Under the pieces are notes generated by a model, which worked only from the letters and a program-made list of their open reading frames with translations, made no database searches and was not told the DNA's origin. The translations under genes and the position numbers were made by a program. From Sphingomonas sp. EC-HK361 (lineage in GTDB: Bacteria > Pseudomonadota > Alphaproteobacteria > Sphingomonadales > Sphingomonadaceae), in NCBI RefSeq assembly GCF_902498785.1, contig NZ_LR701494.1, positions 805,022 through 869,021 on the forward strand: 64,000 bases of DNA, read 5' to 3'. Positions 32,975 through 41,299 of this stretch are shown piece after piece. The first letter of the stretch is position 1. Every line of letters begins with the position of its first letter.

Positions 32975-34053
32975 AGCGCCTTCTCCAGCCACGAATCGGC
33001 ATCCGCCTCGAACGCCGCGCGCACCGCCTCGTCGCCGATCCGCGCCAGCGAATCCGCCACGAACGCGTGGGTCAGCAGCGCCTTCGCCCGACTGTCCGGA
33101 ATGCCGCGGCTCGCCATGTAGAAAAGCGCGCGGGCATCGAGCTCCCCGACCGTCGCGCCGTGCGCGCACTTCACGTCGTCGGCAAAGATCTCGAGCTCCG
33201 GCTTCAGGTTCACCGTCGCCGTGCGTTTCAGCAGAAGACCCCGCAAAGATTGCTCGCCATCGGTCTTCTGCGCATGCCGCGCGACCTCGACCGCGGCGGC
33301 GAGGCTCACGGTGCTCGTATCGGCCGCGACCGCGCGCCAGAGCTGGTGCGACTGGCCGTTCGGCGCTGCGTGGCGGATGCGCACCGCGCATTCCTGCCGC
33401 TGATCGCCCGCGGTCAGCAGCGCGCCGCCGAATTCTGCAAAGGCGCCCTCGCCGCTTGTCGTAACCGCCGCGTCGATCCGGCTGCCCGCCTGCCCCGCGC
33501 CGAGGAACACCGCGACCAGGCTCGCCGCCTCGCCGACGTCCGCTTCCTCGCGCAGGCTCACGAAACCGCCGGCCTGGAGCATCCGCACCGATCGCATCAG
33601 CCGCGCACCGCGACCCAGCCGAAGGCGCGCGAAGCGGTTCGTCCAGCCGATGCCCAGATAGGTTTCGACGATCTCCGCCGCTGCGTCCTCCGCCAGCACG
33701 ATCTCGCAGGGTAGATGGTTCGCCCCGCCGCTCGCGACATGGACGATCTGCACCGGGTCGGCCGCCGCATCCTTGGCGAGGTCGAGCGCCCAGCCCGCAC
33801 CGCCGGCCTGCTTGCCGAGCGGATGGTCGCCACCGTCGATGGCGCGAATCGTCACACGGTGCAGATCGCTCGCGTCGCGATCGAGAACGCCATCGCGAAA
33901 CACGATCCGCGCGCCGGGGCGATCGATCCACCAACAGGCTGGGTCGGGCCGCGCCTCGCTATGCGGCAGCGCGACTGCGGCCGCGATCGCCTCCGGATCA
34001 GACCATCGCCACGCCTCCTCGCGGGTGGATGGGAGGGTGAGCGCAGCTGTCAT
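32971..34053 (-). CDS. sufD: Fe-S cluster scaffold subunit SufD
   Basis: The 360-residue SufD forms the SufBC2D scaffold with SufB and SufC. Its C-terminal beta-helix region contains LRGLLLKRTATVNLKPELEI, FADDVKCAHGATVGELD and FYMASRGIPDSRAKALLTHAF, all family signatures. The N-terminal part is variable, as usual. It overlaps sufS by GTGA and is separated from sufC by 166 nt, mostly a palindromic element. Confidence 0.95.
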   Translation of the reverse strand: MTAALTLPSTREEAWRWSDPEAIAAAVALPHSEARPDPACWWIDRPGARIVFRDGVLDRDASDLHRVTIRAIDGGDHPLGKQAGGAGWALDLAKDAAADPVQIVHVASGGANHLPCEIVLAEDAAAEIVETYLGIGWTNRFARLRLGRGARLMRSVRMLQAGGFVSLREEADVGEAASLVAVFLGAGQAGSRIDAAVTTSGEGAFAEFGGALLTAGDQRQECAVRIRHAAPNGQSHQLWRAVAADTSTVSLAAAVEVARHAQKTDGEQSLRGLLLKRTATVNLKPELEIFADDVKCAHGATVGELDARALFYMASRGIPDSRAKALLTHAFVADSLARIGDEAVRAAFEADADSWLEKAL

Positions 34054-34076
34054 GCCGCGGTTCGCCTGAAGAGGTA

Positions 34077-34210
34077 TTCACGCGGAGGCGCGGAGACGCG
34101 GAGTGACCGCGCTTCTCCGCGCCAAAGGCGCAGCAATGTGCGCACGAAGACCCAAAGCCTCTTCTGCGGCTGCGCCGCGTCTTCTCCGCGTCTCCGCGCC
34201 TCCGCGTGAA
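34077..34210. repeat. Palindromic element with perfect 27-bp arms between sufC and sufD
   Basis: Arms 34077-34103 and 34184-34210 are exact reverse complements (core ACGCGGAGGCGCGGAGACGC). The 80-nt centre has further GCGCCAAAGGCGC and CTGCGGCTGCGCCGCG foldbacks. It fills nearly the whole sufC-sufD spacer, where most suf operons have only a few bases. This is a family distinct from the other repeats in the window. Confidence 0.9.
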
Positions 34211-34219
34211 CCAACGCCT

Positions 34220-35047
34220 TCACGCCGCCACCTCTGCATAGCCTTCACGCTCCAACCGGTGCGCCAGTTCCGCCCCGCCCGTCCGCGTGATCCGTCCACC
34301 GTCGAGCACATGGACGAAATCCGGCTTCACATAATCGAGCAGCCGCTGGTAATGCGTGATCAGCAGCACTGCCTTGTCGGGCGCGCGCATGATCCGGTTG
34401 ATGCCGTCGCCGACGACACGGAGCGCATCGATGTCCAGCCCGCTGTCGGTCTCGTCGAGGATCGCGAAGCGGGGGTCGATGACGCCCATCTGGACCATCT
34501 CGTTGCGCTTCTTCTCGCCGCCGGAGAAGCCGACATTGACCGGGCGCTTGAGCATCTCGGCATCCATGTCGAGCTTGCGCGCTTCCTCGCGCGCGAGCTT
34601 CAGGAACTCGCCGCCGGACAGCGGCTTCTCATCCCGCGAGACGCGCTGCGCGTTGAGCGCCTCGCGCAGGAACTGGACGTTGGAGACGCCGGGAATTTCG
34701 ACAGGATACTGGAAGCCGAGGAAAACCCCCGCCGCCGCGCGCTCATGCGGTTCGAGCGCGAGGAGGTCGATCCACTCGCTTCCCACCTCATCACCACCCC
34801 GGCGAAGGCCGGGGTCCAGTTGCGAGCCGTCCGATCCTGGGCCCCGGCCTTCGCCGGGGTGGAAGAGAACGGAACCCTCCGTCACCTCATACCCAGGCCG
34901 CCCACCGAGCACATACCCAAGCGTCGACTTCCCCGCCCCGTTGGGCCCCATGATCGCGTGCACCTCCCCCGCGTTCACGGTGAGCGAGAGGCCCTTGAGG
35001 ATCGGCTTGCCGTCGATCTCGGCGTGGAGGTTTTCAATCTTGAGCAT
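34220..35047 (-). CDS. sufC: Fe-S assembly ATPase SufC with an in-frame palindromic insertion
   Basis: This 275-residue ABC ATPase of the SufBCD complex has Walker A in MGPNGAGKSTLGYVLGG (about residues 33-49), the Q-loop in FQYPVEIPGV, signature LSGGEFLK and FSGGEKKRNEMVQMG, and Walker B with DETDSGLDIDALR. Between Walker A and the Q-loop, at about residues 63-90, lies HPGEGRGPGSDGS...LRRGGDEVGSE, which ordinary SufC (about 250 residues) lacks. It is encoded by a REP-like palindrome. Catalytic motifs are intact, so it is probably functional. ATG 35047 (MLKIENL) is preferred; ATG 35053 is possible. Confidence 0.93.
   Translation of the reverse strand: MLKIENLHAEIDGKPILKGLSLTVNAGEVHAIMGPNGAGKSTLGYVLGGRPGYEVTEGSVLFHPGEGRGPGSDGSQLDPGLRRGGDEVGSEWIDLLALEPHERAAAGVFLGFQYPVEIPGVSNVQFLREALNAQRVSRDEKPLSGGEFLKLAREEARKLDMDAEMLKRPVNVGFSGGEKKRNEMVQMGVIDPRFAILDETDSGLDIDALRVVGDGINRIMRAPDKAVLLITHYQRLLDYVKPDFVHVLDGGRITRTGGAELAHRLEREGYAEVAA
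34795..34862. repeat. REP-like palindrome inserted in frame within sufC
   Basis: Left arm CACCCCGGCGAAGGCCGGGG (34795 onward) and right arm CCCCGGCCTTCGCCGGGGTG (to about 34861) pair around a short loop. They are flanked by TCCAG/CTGGG-type bases, as in the intergenic copies at 8914 and 10231. The length keeps the sufC frame open. It adds about 26 codons between the Walker A and Q-loop regions. Confidence 0.9.
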
Positions 35048-35309
35048 CTTCATCTTTCTTGAGCGCCACGATGATCTGCGTAGCTCGATCATTTGCGATG
35101 GCTGCATCTTCCGACGAAATCGTCGGCGCCACGTGCGGACCAACCTCACGCAAAATGCGCTGCCGCCAGTTCTCCAGGCGAGCATCAGCGAAAGTGTGGT
35201 TTTCGAAATCATCCCACTCGTAAGGAGCCAGCCCGGGCGCTCGCCCGAAAAACCGCTCCAGCATTGCTGCAATGTCGGCGGTGGTCGAAAGGCGAGGGCT
35301 GGCACTCAA
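35034..35309 (-). CDS. Small uncharacterised protein encoded between sufB and sufC
   Basis: The 91-residue frame starts at TTG 35309, overlapping the sufB stop (TTGA), and ends inside the first codons of sufC. Both ends thus look translationally coupled. The sequence ([20 protein letters not shown], then [20 protein letters not shown]) is soluble and charged, predicted mainly helical. I do not recognise a family. A later ATG at 35264 is an alternative start. Position implies a part in Fe-S assembly, but there is no direct evidence. Confidence 0.6.
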   Translation of the reverse strand: MSASPRLSTTADIAAMLERFFGRAPGLAPYEWDDFENHTFADARLENWRQRILREVGPHVAPTISSEDAAIANDRATQIIVALKKDEDAQD

Positions 35310-36778
35310 CCGACACTCCCTTCAAGCGAAATCCCGAGCAGCTTCTGCGCCTCGACCGCAAACTCCATCGGCAGCTGCTGCAACACCTCTCGCGCGAAGC
35401 CATTGACGATCAGCGCCACCGCCGCCTCCGAATCCAGCCCGCGCGACATCGCGTAGAACATCTGGTCTTCGCTGATCTTCGAGGTCGTCGCTTCATGCTC
35501 GATCTGCGCGGACGGGTTGCGCACCTCGATATACGGCACGGTATGTGCGCCGCACTGGTCGCCGAGCAGCAAGCTGTCGCACTGGGTGAAATTGCGCACG
35601 CCCTCCGCGGTCGGCGCCACGCGCACCAGCCCGCGATAGGTGTTGTCGCTGCGCCCTGCCGAGATCCCCTTCGACACGATCGTCGATTTCGTGTTCTTGC
35701 CGAGATGGATCATCTTGGTGCCGGTATCGGCCTGCTGGCGGTTGTTCGTCACCGCGACCGAGTAGAACTCGCCGACCGATCCATCTCCCGCCAGCACACA
35801 GCTCGGATATTTCCACGTGATCGCGGAGCCAGTCTCGACCTGCGTCCACGACACCTTGCTGTTCCGCCCCTGGCACAGCGCGCGCTTGGTGACGAAATTA
35901 TAGATGCCGCCGACGCCGTTCTCGTCGCCGGGATACCAGTTCTGGACGGTCGAATATTTGATCTCGGCATCGTCCAGCGCGACCAGTTCCACCACCGCGG
36001 CGTGCAGCTGATTCTCGTCGCGCATCGGCGCGGTGCAGCCTTCGAGGTAGCTGACGTAAGCGCCCTTGTCGGCGACGATCAGCGTGCGCTCGAACTGCCC
36101 GGTATTTTCGGCATTGATGCGGAAGTAGGTCGACAACTCCATCGGGCAACGAACGCCTTCGGGGATGTAGACGAAGGTCCCGTCGCTGAAGACCGCGCTG
36201 TTCAGCGTCGCGAAGTAGTTGTCGCGCTGCGGCACGACCTTGCCGAGCCATTTGCGGACGAGATCGGGATATTCCCTGATCGCCTCGCTGATCGAACGGA
36301 AGATGACCCCCGCCGCCTCCAGTTCCTTGCGGAAGGTCGTCGCGACCGAAACCGAATCGAACACCGCGTCCACCGCGACACGGCGCGGCGGCGTGCCGCC
36401 CTCGACGCCCGCGAGCAGCTTCTGCTCCTCGATCGGAATGCCAAGCTTTTCGTAGACACGCAAAATCTCGGGATCGACCTCGTCCAGCGACCCCAACTTC
36501 GGCTTCGCCTTCGGCTCCGCGTAGTAATAGGCGTCCTGATAATCGATCGGCGGAATGGCGAGCTTCGCCCAGTCCGGCGGCGTCATCGTGAGCCACAGGC
36601 GATACGCCTTCAGCCGCCAGTCGAGCATCCATTCGGGCTCGCCCTTCTTGGCGCTGATGTAGCGGACGGTATCCTCGCTCAACCCCTTGGGCGCGAATTC
36701 CTGCTCGATGTCGGAGGAGAAACCCCATTCATAGGTCTTGGCGACCGCGGCATGGGCTTCTGCGTTCTTCGTCGCCAT
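35306..36778 (-). CDS. sufB: Fe-S cluster scaffold subunit SufB
   Basis: The 490-residue SufB is the cluster-holding subunit of SufBC2D. Blocks such as [80 protein letters not shown] and [20 protein letters not shown] are typical. ATG 36778 overlaps the regulator's stop (TAATG). The frame continues upstream to 36877 only through the regulator gene. It is the first structural gene of the operon. Confidence 0.97.
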   Translation of the reverse strand: MATKNAEAHAAVAKTYEWGFSSDIEQEFAPKGLSEDTVRYISAKKGEPEWMLDWRLKAYRLWLTMTPPDWAKLAIPPIDYQDAYYYAEPKAKPKLGSLDEVDPEILRVYEKLGIPIEEQKLLAGVEGGTPPRRVAVDAVFDSVSVATTFRKELEAAGVIFRSISEAIREYPDLVRKWLGKVVPQRDNYFATLNSAVFSDGTFVYIPEGVRCPMELSTYFRINAENTGQFERTLIVADKGAYVSYLEGCTAPMRDENQLHAAVVELVALDDAEIKYSTVQNWYPGDENGVGGIYNFVTKRALCQGRNSKVSWTQVETGSAITWKYPSCVLAGDGSVGEFYSVAVTNNRQQADTGTKMIHLGKNTKSTIVSKGISAGRSDNTYRGLVRVAPTAEGVRNFTQCDSLLLGDQCGAHTVPYIEVRNPSAQIEHEATTSKISEDQMFYAMSRGLDSEAAVALIVNGFAREVLQQLPMEFAVEAQKLLGISLEGSVG

Positions 36779-37194
36779 TACGCGCGCACCTCTGCACTCA
36801 AACTGGCGAGCGACACACCCGCCAGAGCGCCGCGGACGGCGCCGTTCACGACATTCCAGTGCGGCTTCACGCGGCAATTCTCCTCGATGGCGCAGTCATG
36901 GCGTCCTTCCTCGACACAGGCCGTCATCGCGATCGGTCCCTCCACCGCCTCGACGATATCCGCGAGACTGATCGCAGCGGGCGGCCGCGCGAGGCGAAAG
37001 CCGCCTCCAGTGCCGCGCGCGCTCTCCAGCAATCCGGCCGCCGAAAGCCGGCTCACCAGCTTCTGCGCGGTCGGCAGCGGCACGCCCGTCTGCCCGGCGA
37101 GCAGCGTCGCGTTCAACCTGCCGCTCGCGCCGCAATGCCGCGCGGCCGCGGTCATCATCACGACGGCATAGTCGGCAAGGCTGGATAAGCGCAC
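36778..37194 (-). CDS. Rrf2 family regulator of the suf operon
   Basis: The 138-residue Rrf2/IscR-type protein has a winged helix ([20 protein letters not shown], then [33 protein letters not shown]). Three Cys in [16 protein letters not shown] are spaced as in Fe-S-binding IscR and SufR-like regulators. It overlaps sufB by one base. It most likely senses Fe-S status and represses the operon it heads. Confidence 0.92.
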   Translation of the reverse strand: MRLSSLADYAVVMMTAAARHCGASGRLNATLLAGQTGVPLPTAQKLVSRLSAAGLLESARGTGGGFRLARPPAAISLADIVEAVEGPIAMTACVEEGRHDCAIEENCRVKPHWNVVNGAVRGALAGVSLASLSAEVRA

Positions 37195-37212
37195 TGTTGC
37201 GAACCACTCTCA

Positions 37213-37235
37213 AATCGGACGGTTTCGATCCGATT
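37213..37235. promoter_or_regulatory. Candidate operator upstream of the suf regulator
   Basis: AATCGGA at 37213-37219 and TCCGATT at 37229-37235 form a perfect 7-bp inverted repeat with a 9-nt spacer. It lies 19-41 nt upstream of the Rrf2 gene start. The position suits autoregulation of the suf operon. Confidence 0.4.
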
Positions 37236-37285
37236 GCCATGTGGTCGCGCGACGCCGCTACGTCAACCGCCCTTGCGGCGTTCGC

Positions 37286-38140
37286 TCAGGTTTCGCTGAT
37301 GAGCGGCGACACCATTCCGGAAAGCGCGTGGCGCTGGTCGATCGTCAGCCGGGCGAGCACGCCGGGCTCCGTCCGGATCTGGCGCGGGGTCAGCCCGGTG
37401 AACTGCTTCAACTCGCGGATCAGATGCGACTGGTCGTAGAACCCCTCGCCGATCAGGATATCGGCGGACGAATGCCCGCTCGCCAGCGCGACAGCCGCGC
37501 GGAGCGCCCGGTATTTCCGCGCCAGCACCTTGGGCGGCGCGCCATAGAGCGCCTTGCACCGCCGCTCGATCTGGCGCCGCGAAAGCCGGGTAAGCGCGAC
37601 GAGGTCGTCGATATCGGGCGAGGTATCGCTCGTCAGCCAGGCATCGATCGCCTGCGCGAACCCGGCCTCGCGCGCGCCGCGATCGGCGACCATGCGGCGA
37701 ACGACCCCTTCCAGGAACGCCATCTTGGCATCGTCGCCCGGCGCATTGCGCATCGCGACCAGAGCCTCCAGCGCGCCATCGCCGAACAGCAGCGCGCCGT
37801 CGACGACCCGGTTGTGCATGGTCGAGGCGTCGATCCCGAGCATCGCGGCCCAGCCTGCCGGCTGCAGGCCGAGTCCCACGACTTCCACCGGCCCCGCCGC
37901 GCGGGTGCGAATCGCGCCGGTCGTCGGGCCCAGAATGTGGACGGCCGTCGCTGGTTGGCTGCTGCCATCGGGAAACCGATAGTCGCCGTCACCCCGGCTC
38001 AGGCGAAACCGCAGCTGCGCATGATCAGCGCGTTCGATATCGTCAAAGACAGGCACATCTGCCCGAAAGTGGTAGAACAGGGTAACGAAGGGCTGGAGGT
38101 CCTCCGCCGGCACGCGATAGTCGAGTGCAACTCCGCCCAT
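37286..38140 (-). CDS. AraC family transcriptional regulator
   Basis: The 284-residue protein has an N-terminal cupin-like sensor part and a C-terminal double helix-turn-helix. The latter includes LTRLSRRQIERRCKALYGAP and SSADILIGEGFYDQSHLIRE, then FTGLTPRQIR. No neighbouring target operon is evident. It begins 50 nt downstream of an orphan terminator, so premature termination in its leader is possible. It ends about 90 nt before the suf regulator, in the same direction. Confidence 0.88.
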   Translation of the reverse strand: MGGVALDYRVPAEDLQPFVTLFYHFRADVPVFDDIERADHAQLRFRLSRGDGDYRFPDGSSQPATAVHILGPTTGAIRTRAAGPVEVVGLGLQPAGWAAMLGIDASTMHNRVVDGALLFGDGALEALVAMRNAPGDDAKMAFLEGVVRRMVADRGAREAGFAQAIDAWLTSDTSPDIDDLVALTRLSRRQIERRCKALYGAPPKVLARKYRALRAAVALASGHSSADILIGEGFYDQSHLIRELKQFTGLTPRQIRTEPGVLARLTIDQRHALSGMVSPLISET

Positions 38141-38190
38141 CTTGTCCCCCGAACATCTTGTCGAGGATAAGCTTACTCCACTATTGCTGC

Positions 38191-38229
38191 ATATAAAAGA
38201 AGGCCCGACCGCGAAGCAGCCGGGCCTTT
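38191..38229 (-). terminator. Orphan rho-independent terminator upstream of the AraC gene
   Basis: On the minus strand, AAGGCCCG and CGGGCCTT form an 8-bp stem with a 13-nt loop, followed by TTCTTTTATAT. The plus-strand reading has only TTTA after the stem, so the direction is minus. No annotated minus-strand gene lies upstream for more than 3 kb, so it ends either an unrecognised small RNA or an attenuated leader of the AraC gene. Confidence 0.65.
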
Positions 38230-38300
38230 AGGTAAGAACCCCTTGAGGAGTCCTTCGGGTCGCATGTCTGTTAAACGACGAATGCCCCTGAAAATATTGG
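38191..38300 (-). ncRNA. Candidate small RNA or attenuator leader
   Basis: Directly upstream of the orphan terminator lies a second stem-loop at 38236-38253. Its RNA GGACUCC-UCAA-GGGGUUC has a 7-bp stem with G-U pairs. It displays a CUCCU tract like the anti-Shine-Dalgarno loops of many sRNAs. The 5' end is not defined and I see no convincing promoter. A 30-codon frame that crosses the terminator is an alternative leader peptide. Confidence 0.35.
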
Positions 38301-38387
38301 ACAGATTCGACAGCGCCACGGATTTTGTAAGATTCTGACGAAGCCCGATTGCGCCTGTGCCGAATTGGTGCGAACCGCCCGATGGTT

Positions 38388-39431
38388 ATGGATTTTACCC
38401 GCGTTCGTTCGATTCTCTTCAAGATGGATGCCGAACGCGCGCATCACCTGACCGTCGCGCTGCTGGGAGCGTGGGGAAGGGTGGGAACGCCGCTCGCCCA
38501 TAAGGAACCGCCCGAACCATCGCTCGCGACTCGAGTCGCGGGGATCGACTTCGCGACTCCGATCGGGCTGGCGGCTGGCGTCGACAAGGATGCGCGCGCC
38601 ATTGCGGGCTTCCTCGCGCTTGGCTTCGGCAGCGTGGAGGTCGGCACGCTCACCCCCCGCCCGCAGCCCGGCAATCCGCACCCGCGGCTGTTCAGGCTTC
38701 CCGAAGATGGCGCAGTCATCAACCGGATGGGGTTCAACAATGGCGGCCTGCCCGGCGCGCTGCCGCGAATCCGTGAAGCGACGCGGACTGGCGTGCTTGG
38801 CGTGAACGTCGGCGCAAACAAGGACGCGGTGGACCGGGTCGCGGACTATGTTGCCGGCGTATCCGCGGCGGCGCCGCTCGCTGACTATGTGACGATCAAC
38901 GTCAGTTCGCCCAACACGCCGGGCCTGCGCGATCTCCAGCACGGCGCCGCGCTTGCCGAACTGCTCGGCGCCACGCGCGACGCGACCGGTGCGACGCCGC
39001 TGTTCCTGAAGGTCGCGCCTGATCTGGAGCCGACGCAGATCGACGACATCGCGCGCGCCGCGATCGACGCGCGAATCGACGCGCTGATCGTCGGCAACAC
39101 GACGATCTCGCGGCCGGTCCTGCAATCCGCGAATCGGACGGAAACCGGTGGCCTGTCCGGCGCGCCGCTCCGCAGCCTCGCAGCAAAGCGCCTGACCGAC
39201 TTCCGCACCGCCACCGGCGGTGCGCTGCCGCTCGTCGCGGTGGGCGGGATCGACAGCGGCGCGGAGGCGTACGCCCGCATCCGCGCCGGCGCGAGCCTTG
39301 TCCAGCTTTACACGGCTCTGGTCTTCAGCGGGCCGGGGCTGGTCCGCAAGATGACCCGCGATCTCGCTGCCTGCCTGGCGCGCGATGGCTTCGGTTCGAT
39401 AGCGGAAGCCGTGGGCACGCCGGAGACGTGA
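38388..39431 (+). CDS. pyrD: Dihydroorotate dehydrogenase (quinone), class 2
   Basis: The 347-residue flavoenzyme oxidises dihydroorotate in pyrimidine synthesis and passes electrons to quinone. The N-terminal quinone-binding helices (SILFKMDAERAHHLTVALL) mark class 2. GLAAGVDKDARAI, FGSVEVGTLTPRPQPGNPHP, NRMGFNNGG, NVSSPNTPGLRDLQ with the catalytic Ser, LFLKVAPDL and VGGIDSG follow. ATG 38388 or 38382 may be used. A separate gene (ggt) follows after 46 nt. Confidence 0.96.
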   Translation: MDFTRVRSILFKMDAERAHHLTVALLGAWGRVGTPLAHKEPPEPSLATRVAGIDFATPIGLAAGVDKDARAIAGFLALGFGSVEVGTLTPRPQPGNPHPRLFRLPEDGAVINRMGFNNGGLPGALPRIREATRTGVLGVNVGANKDAVDRVADYVAGVSAAAPLADYVTINVSSPNTPGLRDLQHGAALAELLGATRDATGATPLFLKVAPDLEPTQIDDIARAAIDARIDALIVGNTTISRPVLQSANRTETGGLSGAPLRSLAAKRLTDFRTATGGALPLVAVGGIDSGAEAYARIRAGASLVQLYTALVFSGPGLVRKMTRDLAACLARDGFGSIAEAVGTPET

Positions 39432-39477
39432 CGCGACGGGTTGCGCACACGGCGCGCGCCGCTACCGTTGCGCCCCG

Positions 39478-41244
39478 ATGAAGCGCCACCTTCCCCTCCT
39501 CGCCCTCCTCCTCACGGCTGCGTGCACGACTACCGGGTCGCCTCCCCCTCGCACGGCGACAACCATCGATGCACGAGCGCAAGCCCCCGGCATGGTCAGC
39601 GCCGCCGATCCGCGCGCCGCGGCGGCTGGCGTCGAAATCCTGAAGGCGGGCGGCAGCGCCACCGATGCCGCGATCGCGACGCAGCTGGCCCTGAACGTCG
39701 TCGAGCCGCAAAGCTCGGGGATCGGCGGCGGCAGCTTCTGGGTCGTGCATCAGGCCGGCGGGGGCATCAGCACGATCGACGCGCGCGAGGCGGCACCCGC
39801 CGCCGCAGGGCCGCGCTGGTTCTACACCGCCGACGGCAAGCCGCTCAGCCATGAAGACGCGGTCCCCGGCGGGCGCAGCGTCGGCGTTCCGGGCGCGCTG
39901 CGTGGCATGGCGATGGCGCATCGCCAGTCGGGCAAGCTTCCCTGGGCGGCGCTCTTCCAGCCAGCGATCCGGCTCGCGCGGGATGGCTGGCAACTCTCGC
40001 CACGCTTCGTGAACGGGCTTGCGAGCTATGGCGGACATATCACCCCCGAACTGCGCGCGATCTTTTCCGGCCCGGACGGGCAGCCGCTGACCGCCGGCGC
40101 GACGGTGCGCAACCCGGCGCAGGCGGCGCTTCTGGATAGGATCGCGAAGCTGGGGCCGGACACCTTCTATGTCGGCCCGCAGGCGCAGAAACTCGTCACG
40201 CGGGTCAACACCGCGGCGCGCAACCCGTCGAAGATGACCACCGGCGATCTCGCCGCCTATGACGCGAAGCCGCGCGATCCGGTGTGCGTGCCCTATCGCA
40301 GTTACCGCGTCTGCGGCATGGGGCCGCCTTCGTCGGGTGGCCTGACCGTGTTGATGATCCTGAAGGAACTCGAACGCTTCGACATGAAGCGGCTGGGCAA
40401 GGATTCGCCCGTCGCGTGGCATCTCTTCGCGGAGGCCTCGCGCCTCTCCTTCGCCGATCGCAACCTCTATATCGGCGATCCCGATTTCGTGCGTGTGCCG
40501 GTGGCCGGGTTGCTCGACCCCGCCTATCTCGCCGCACGCTCGGCGCTGATCTCGCCCGATCGCACCATGGCGAGCGTTACCGCGGGAACCCCGCCAGGCG
40601 CCCCGCCACGCATGCCCGTGCCGGCAAGCGAAACCGCCGGCACTACCGACCTTGCCGTCGCCGATCGCCAGGGCAATGTCGTCGAGGTGACGACGACGGT
40701 CGAGGGCGTGTTCGGATCGGGGCTCGAAGTCGACGGGACGGTACTCAACAACCAGCTCACCGATTTCGACATCGTCCCGGACAAGGACGGTTATCTCGTC
40801 GCGAACCGGGTGGAGGGCGGCAAGCGGCCGCGCAGCTCGATGGCGCCGACGATCGTCTACGACGCTGATGGCAAGGTGCGGCTCGCGATCGGTGCCGCCG
40901 GCGGCCCGACGATCATCGCGCAGATCGCCAAGGCGCTCATCGGAGTGCTCGACTGGGATTTGAGCGCACAGGACGCAATCGCGCTCGGCCTCATCTATGC
41001 CCCCGGTCTCGATGCGGTCGCGGAGGAAGGGACGGAGCGCGCGGCAATGGTCCCGGCGCTCCGCGCGCTTGGCGAGCGCATCAAGGTTGCGCCGCTCGGC
41101 CTGAAGGCCAATGCGGTCGAGTGGGTGGGCGGCCGCTGGGTCGGCGCGGCCGATCCGCGCAGCGAAGGCGTCGCGATCGGCGAGGACGGCAGCGTCACGA
41201 AGATTCGCCGCTTCGATGCGCAACCCGGCCGGCCACCCGAATAG
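39478..41244 (+). CDS. ggt: Gamma-glutamyltransferase, lipoprotein-type signal
   Basis: The 588-residue N-terminal-nucleophile hydrolase transfers or hydrolyses gamma-glutamyl groups of glutathione. The N-terminus is a lipobox signal (LLLTAACTTTGS), so it may be a lipoprotein facing the periplasm. The precursor processing site is the Thr pair in SETAGTTDLAVAD (Thr389/390). Other markers are GIGGGSFWVVH, FAEASRLSFADRN, LNNQLTDFD and RPRSSMAPTIV. Confidence 0.92.
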   Translation: MKRHLPLLALLLTAACTTTGSPPPRTATTIDARAQAPGMVSAADPRAAAAGVEILKAGGSATDAAIATQLALNVVEPQSSGIGGGSFWVVHQAGGGISTIDAREAAPAAAGPRWFYTADGKPLSHEDAVPGGRSVGVPGALRGMAMAHRQSGKLPWAALFQPAIRLARDGWQLSPRFVNGLASYGGHITPELRAIFSGPDGQPLTAGATVRNPAQAALLDRIAKLGPDTFYVGPQAQKLVTRVNTAARNPSKMTTGDLAAYDAKPRDPVCVPYRSYRVCGMGPPSSGGLTVLMILKELERFDMKRLGKDSPVAWHLFAEASRLSFADRNLYIGDPDFVRVPVAGLLDPAYLAARSALISPDRTMASVTAGTPPGAPPRMPVPASETAGTTDLAVADRQGNVVEVTTTVEGVFGSGLEVDGTVLNNQLTDFDIVPDKDGYLVANRVEGGKRPRSSMAPTIVYDADGKVRLAIGAAGGPTIIAQIAKALIGVLDWDLSAQDAIALGLIYAPGLDAVAEEGTERAAMVPALRALGERIKVAPLGLKANAVEWVGGRWVGAADPRSEGVAIGEDGSVTKIRRFDAQPGRPPE

Positions 41245-41299
41245 AGGCCGATAGGGTATAATCATGGCAAGCGCCGAAAGAAGCGCGCCGGGAGAGAGA

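Noticed and set aside
38228-38422. 64-codon minus-strand frame across the pyrD start
   Set aside because: Basic, motif-free composition. The region is better explained by the pyrD promoter and a terminator-bearing transcript.
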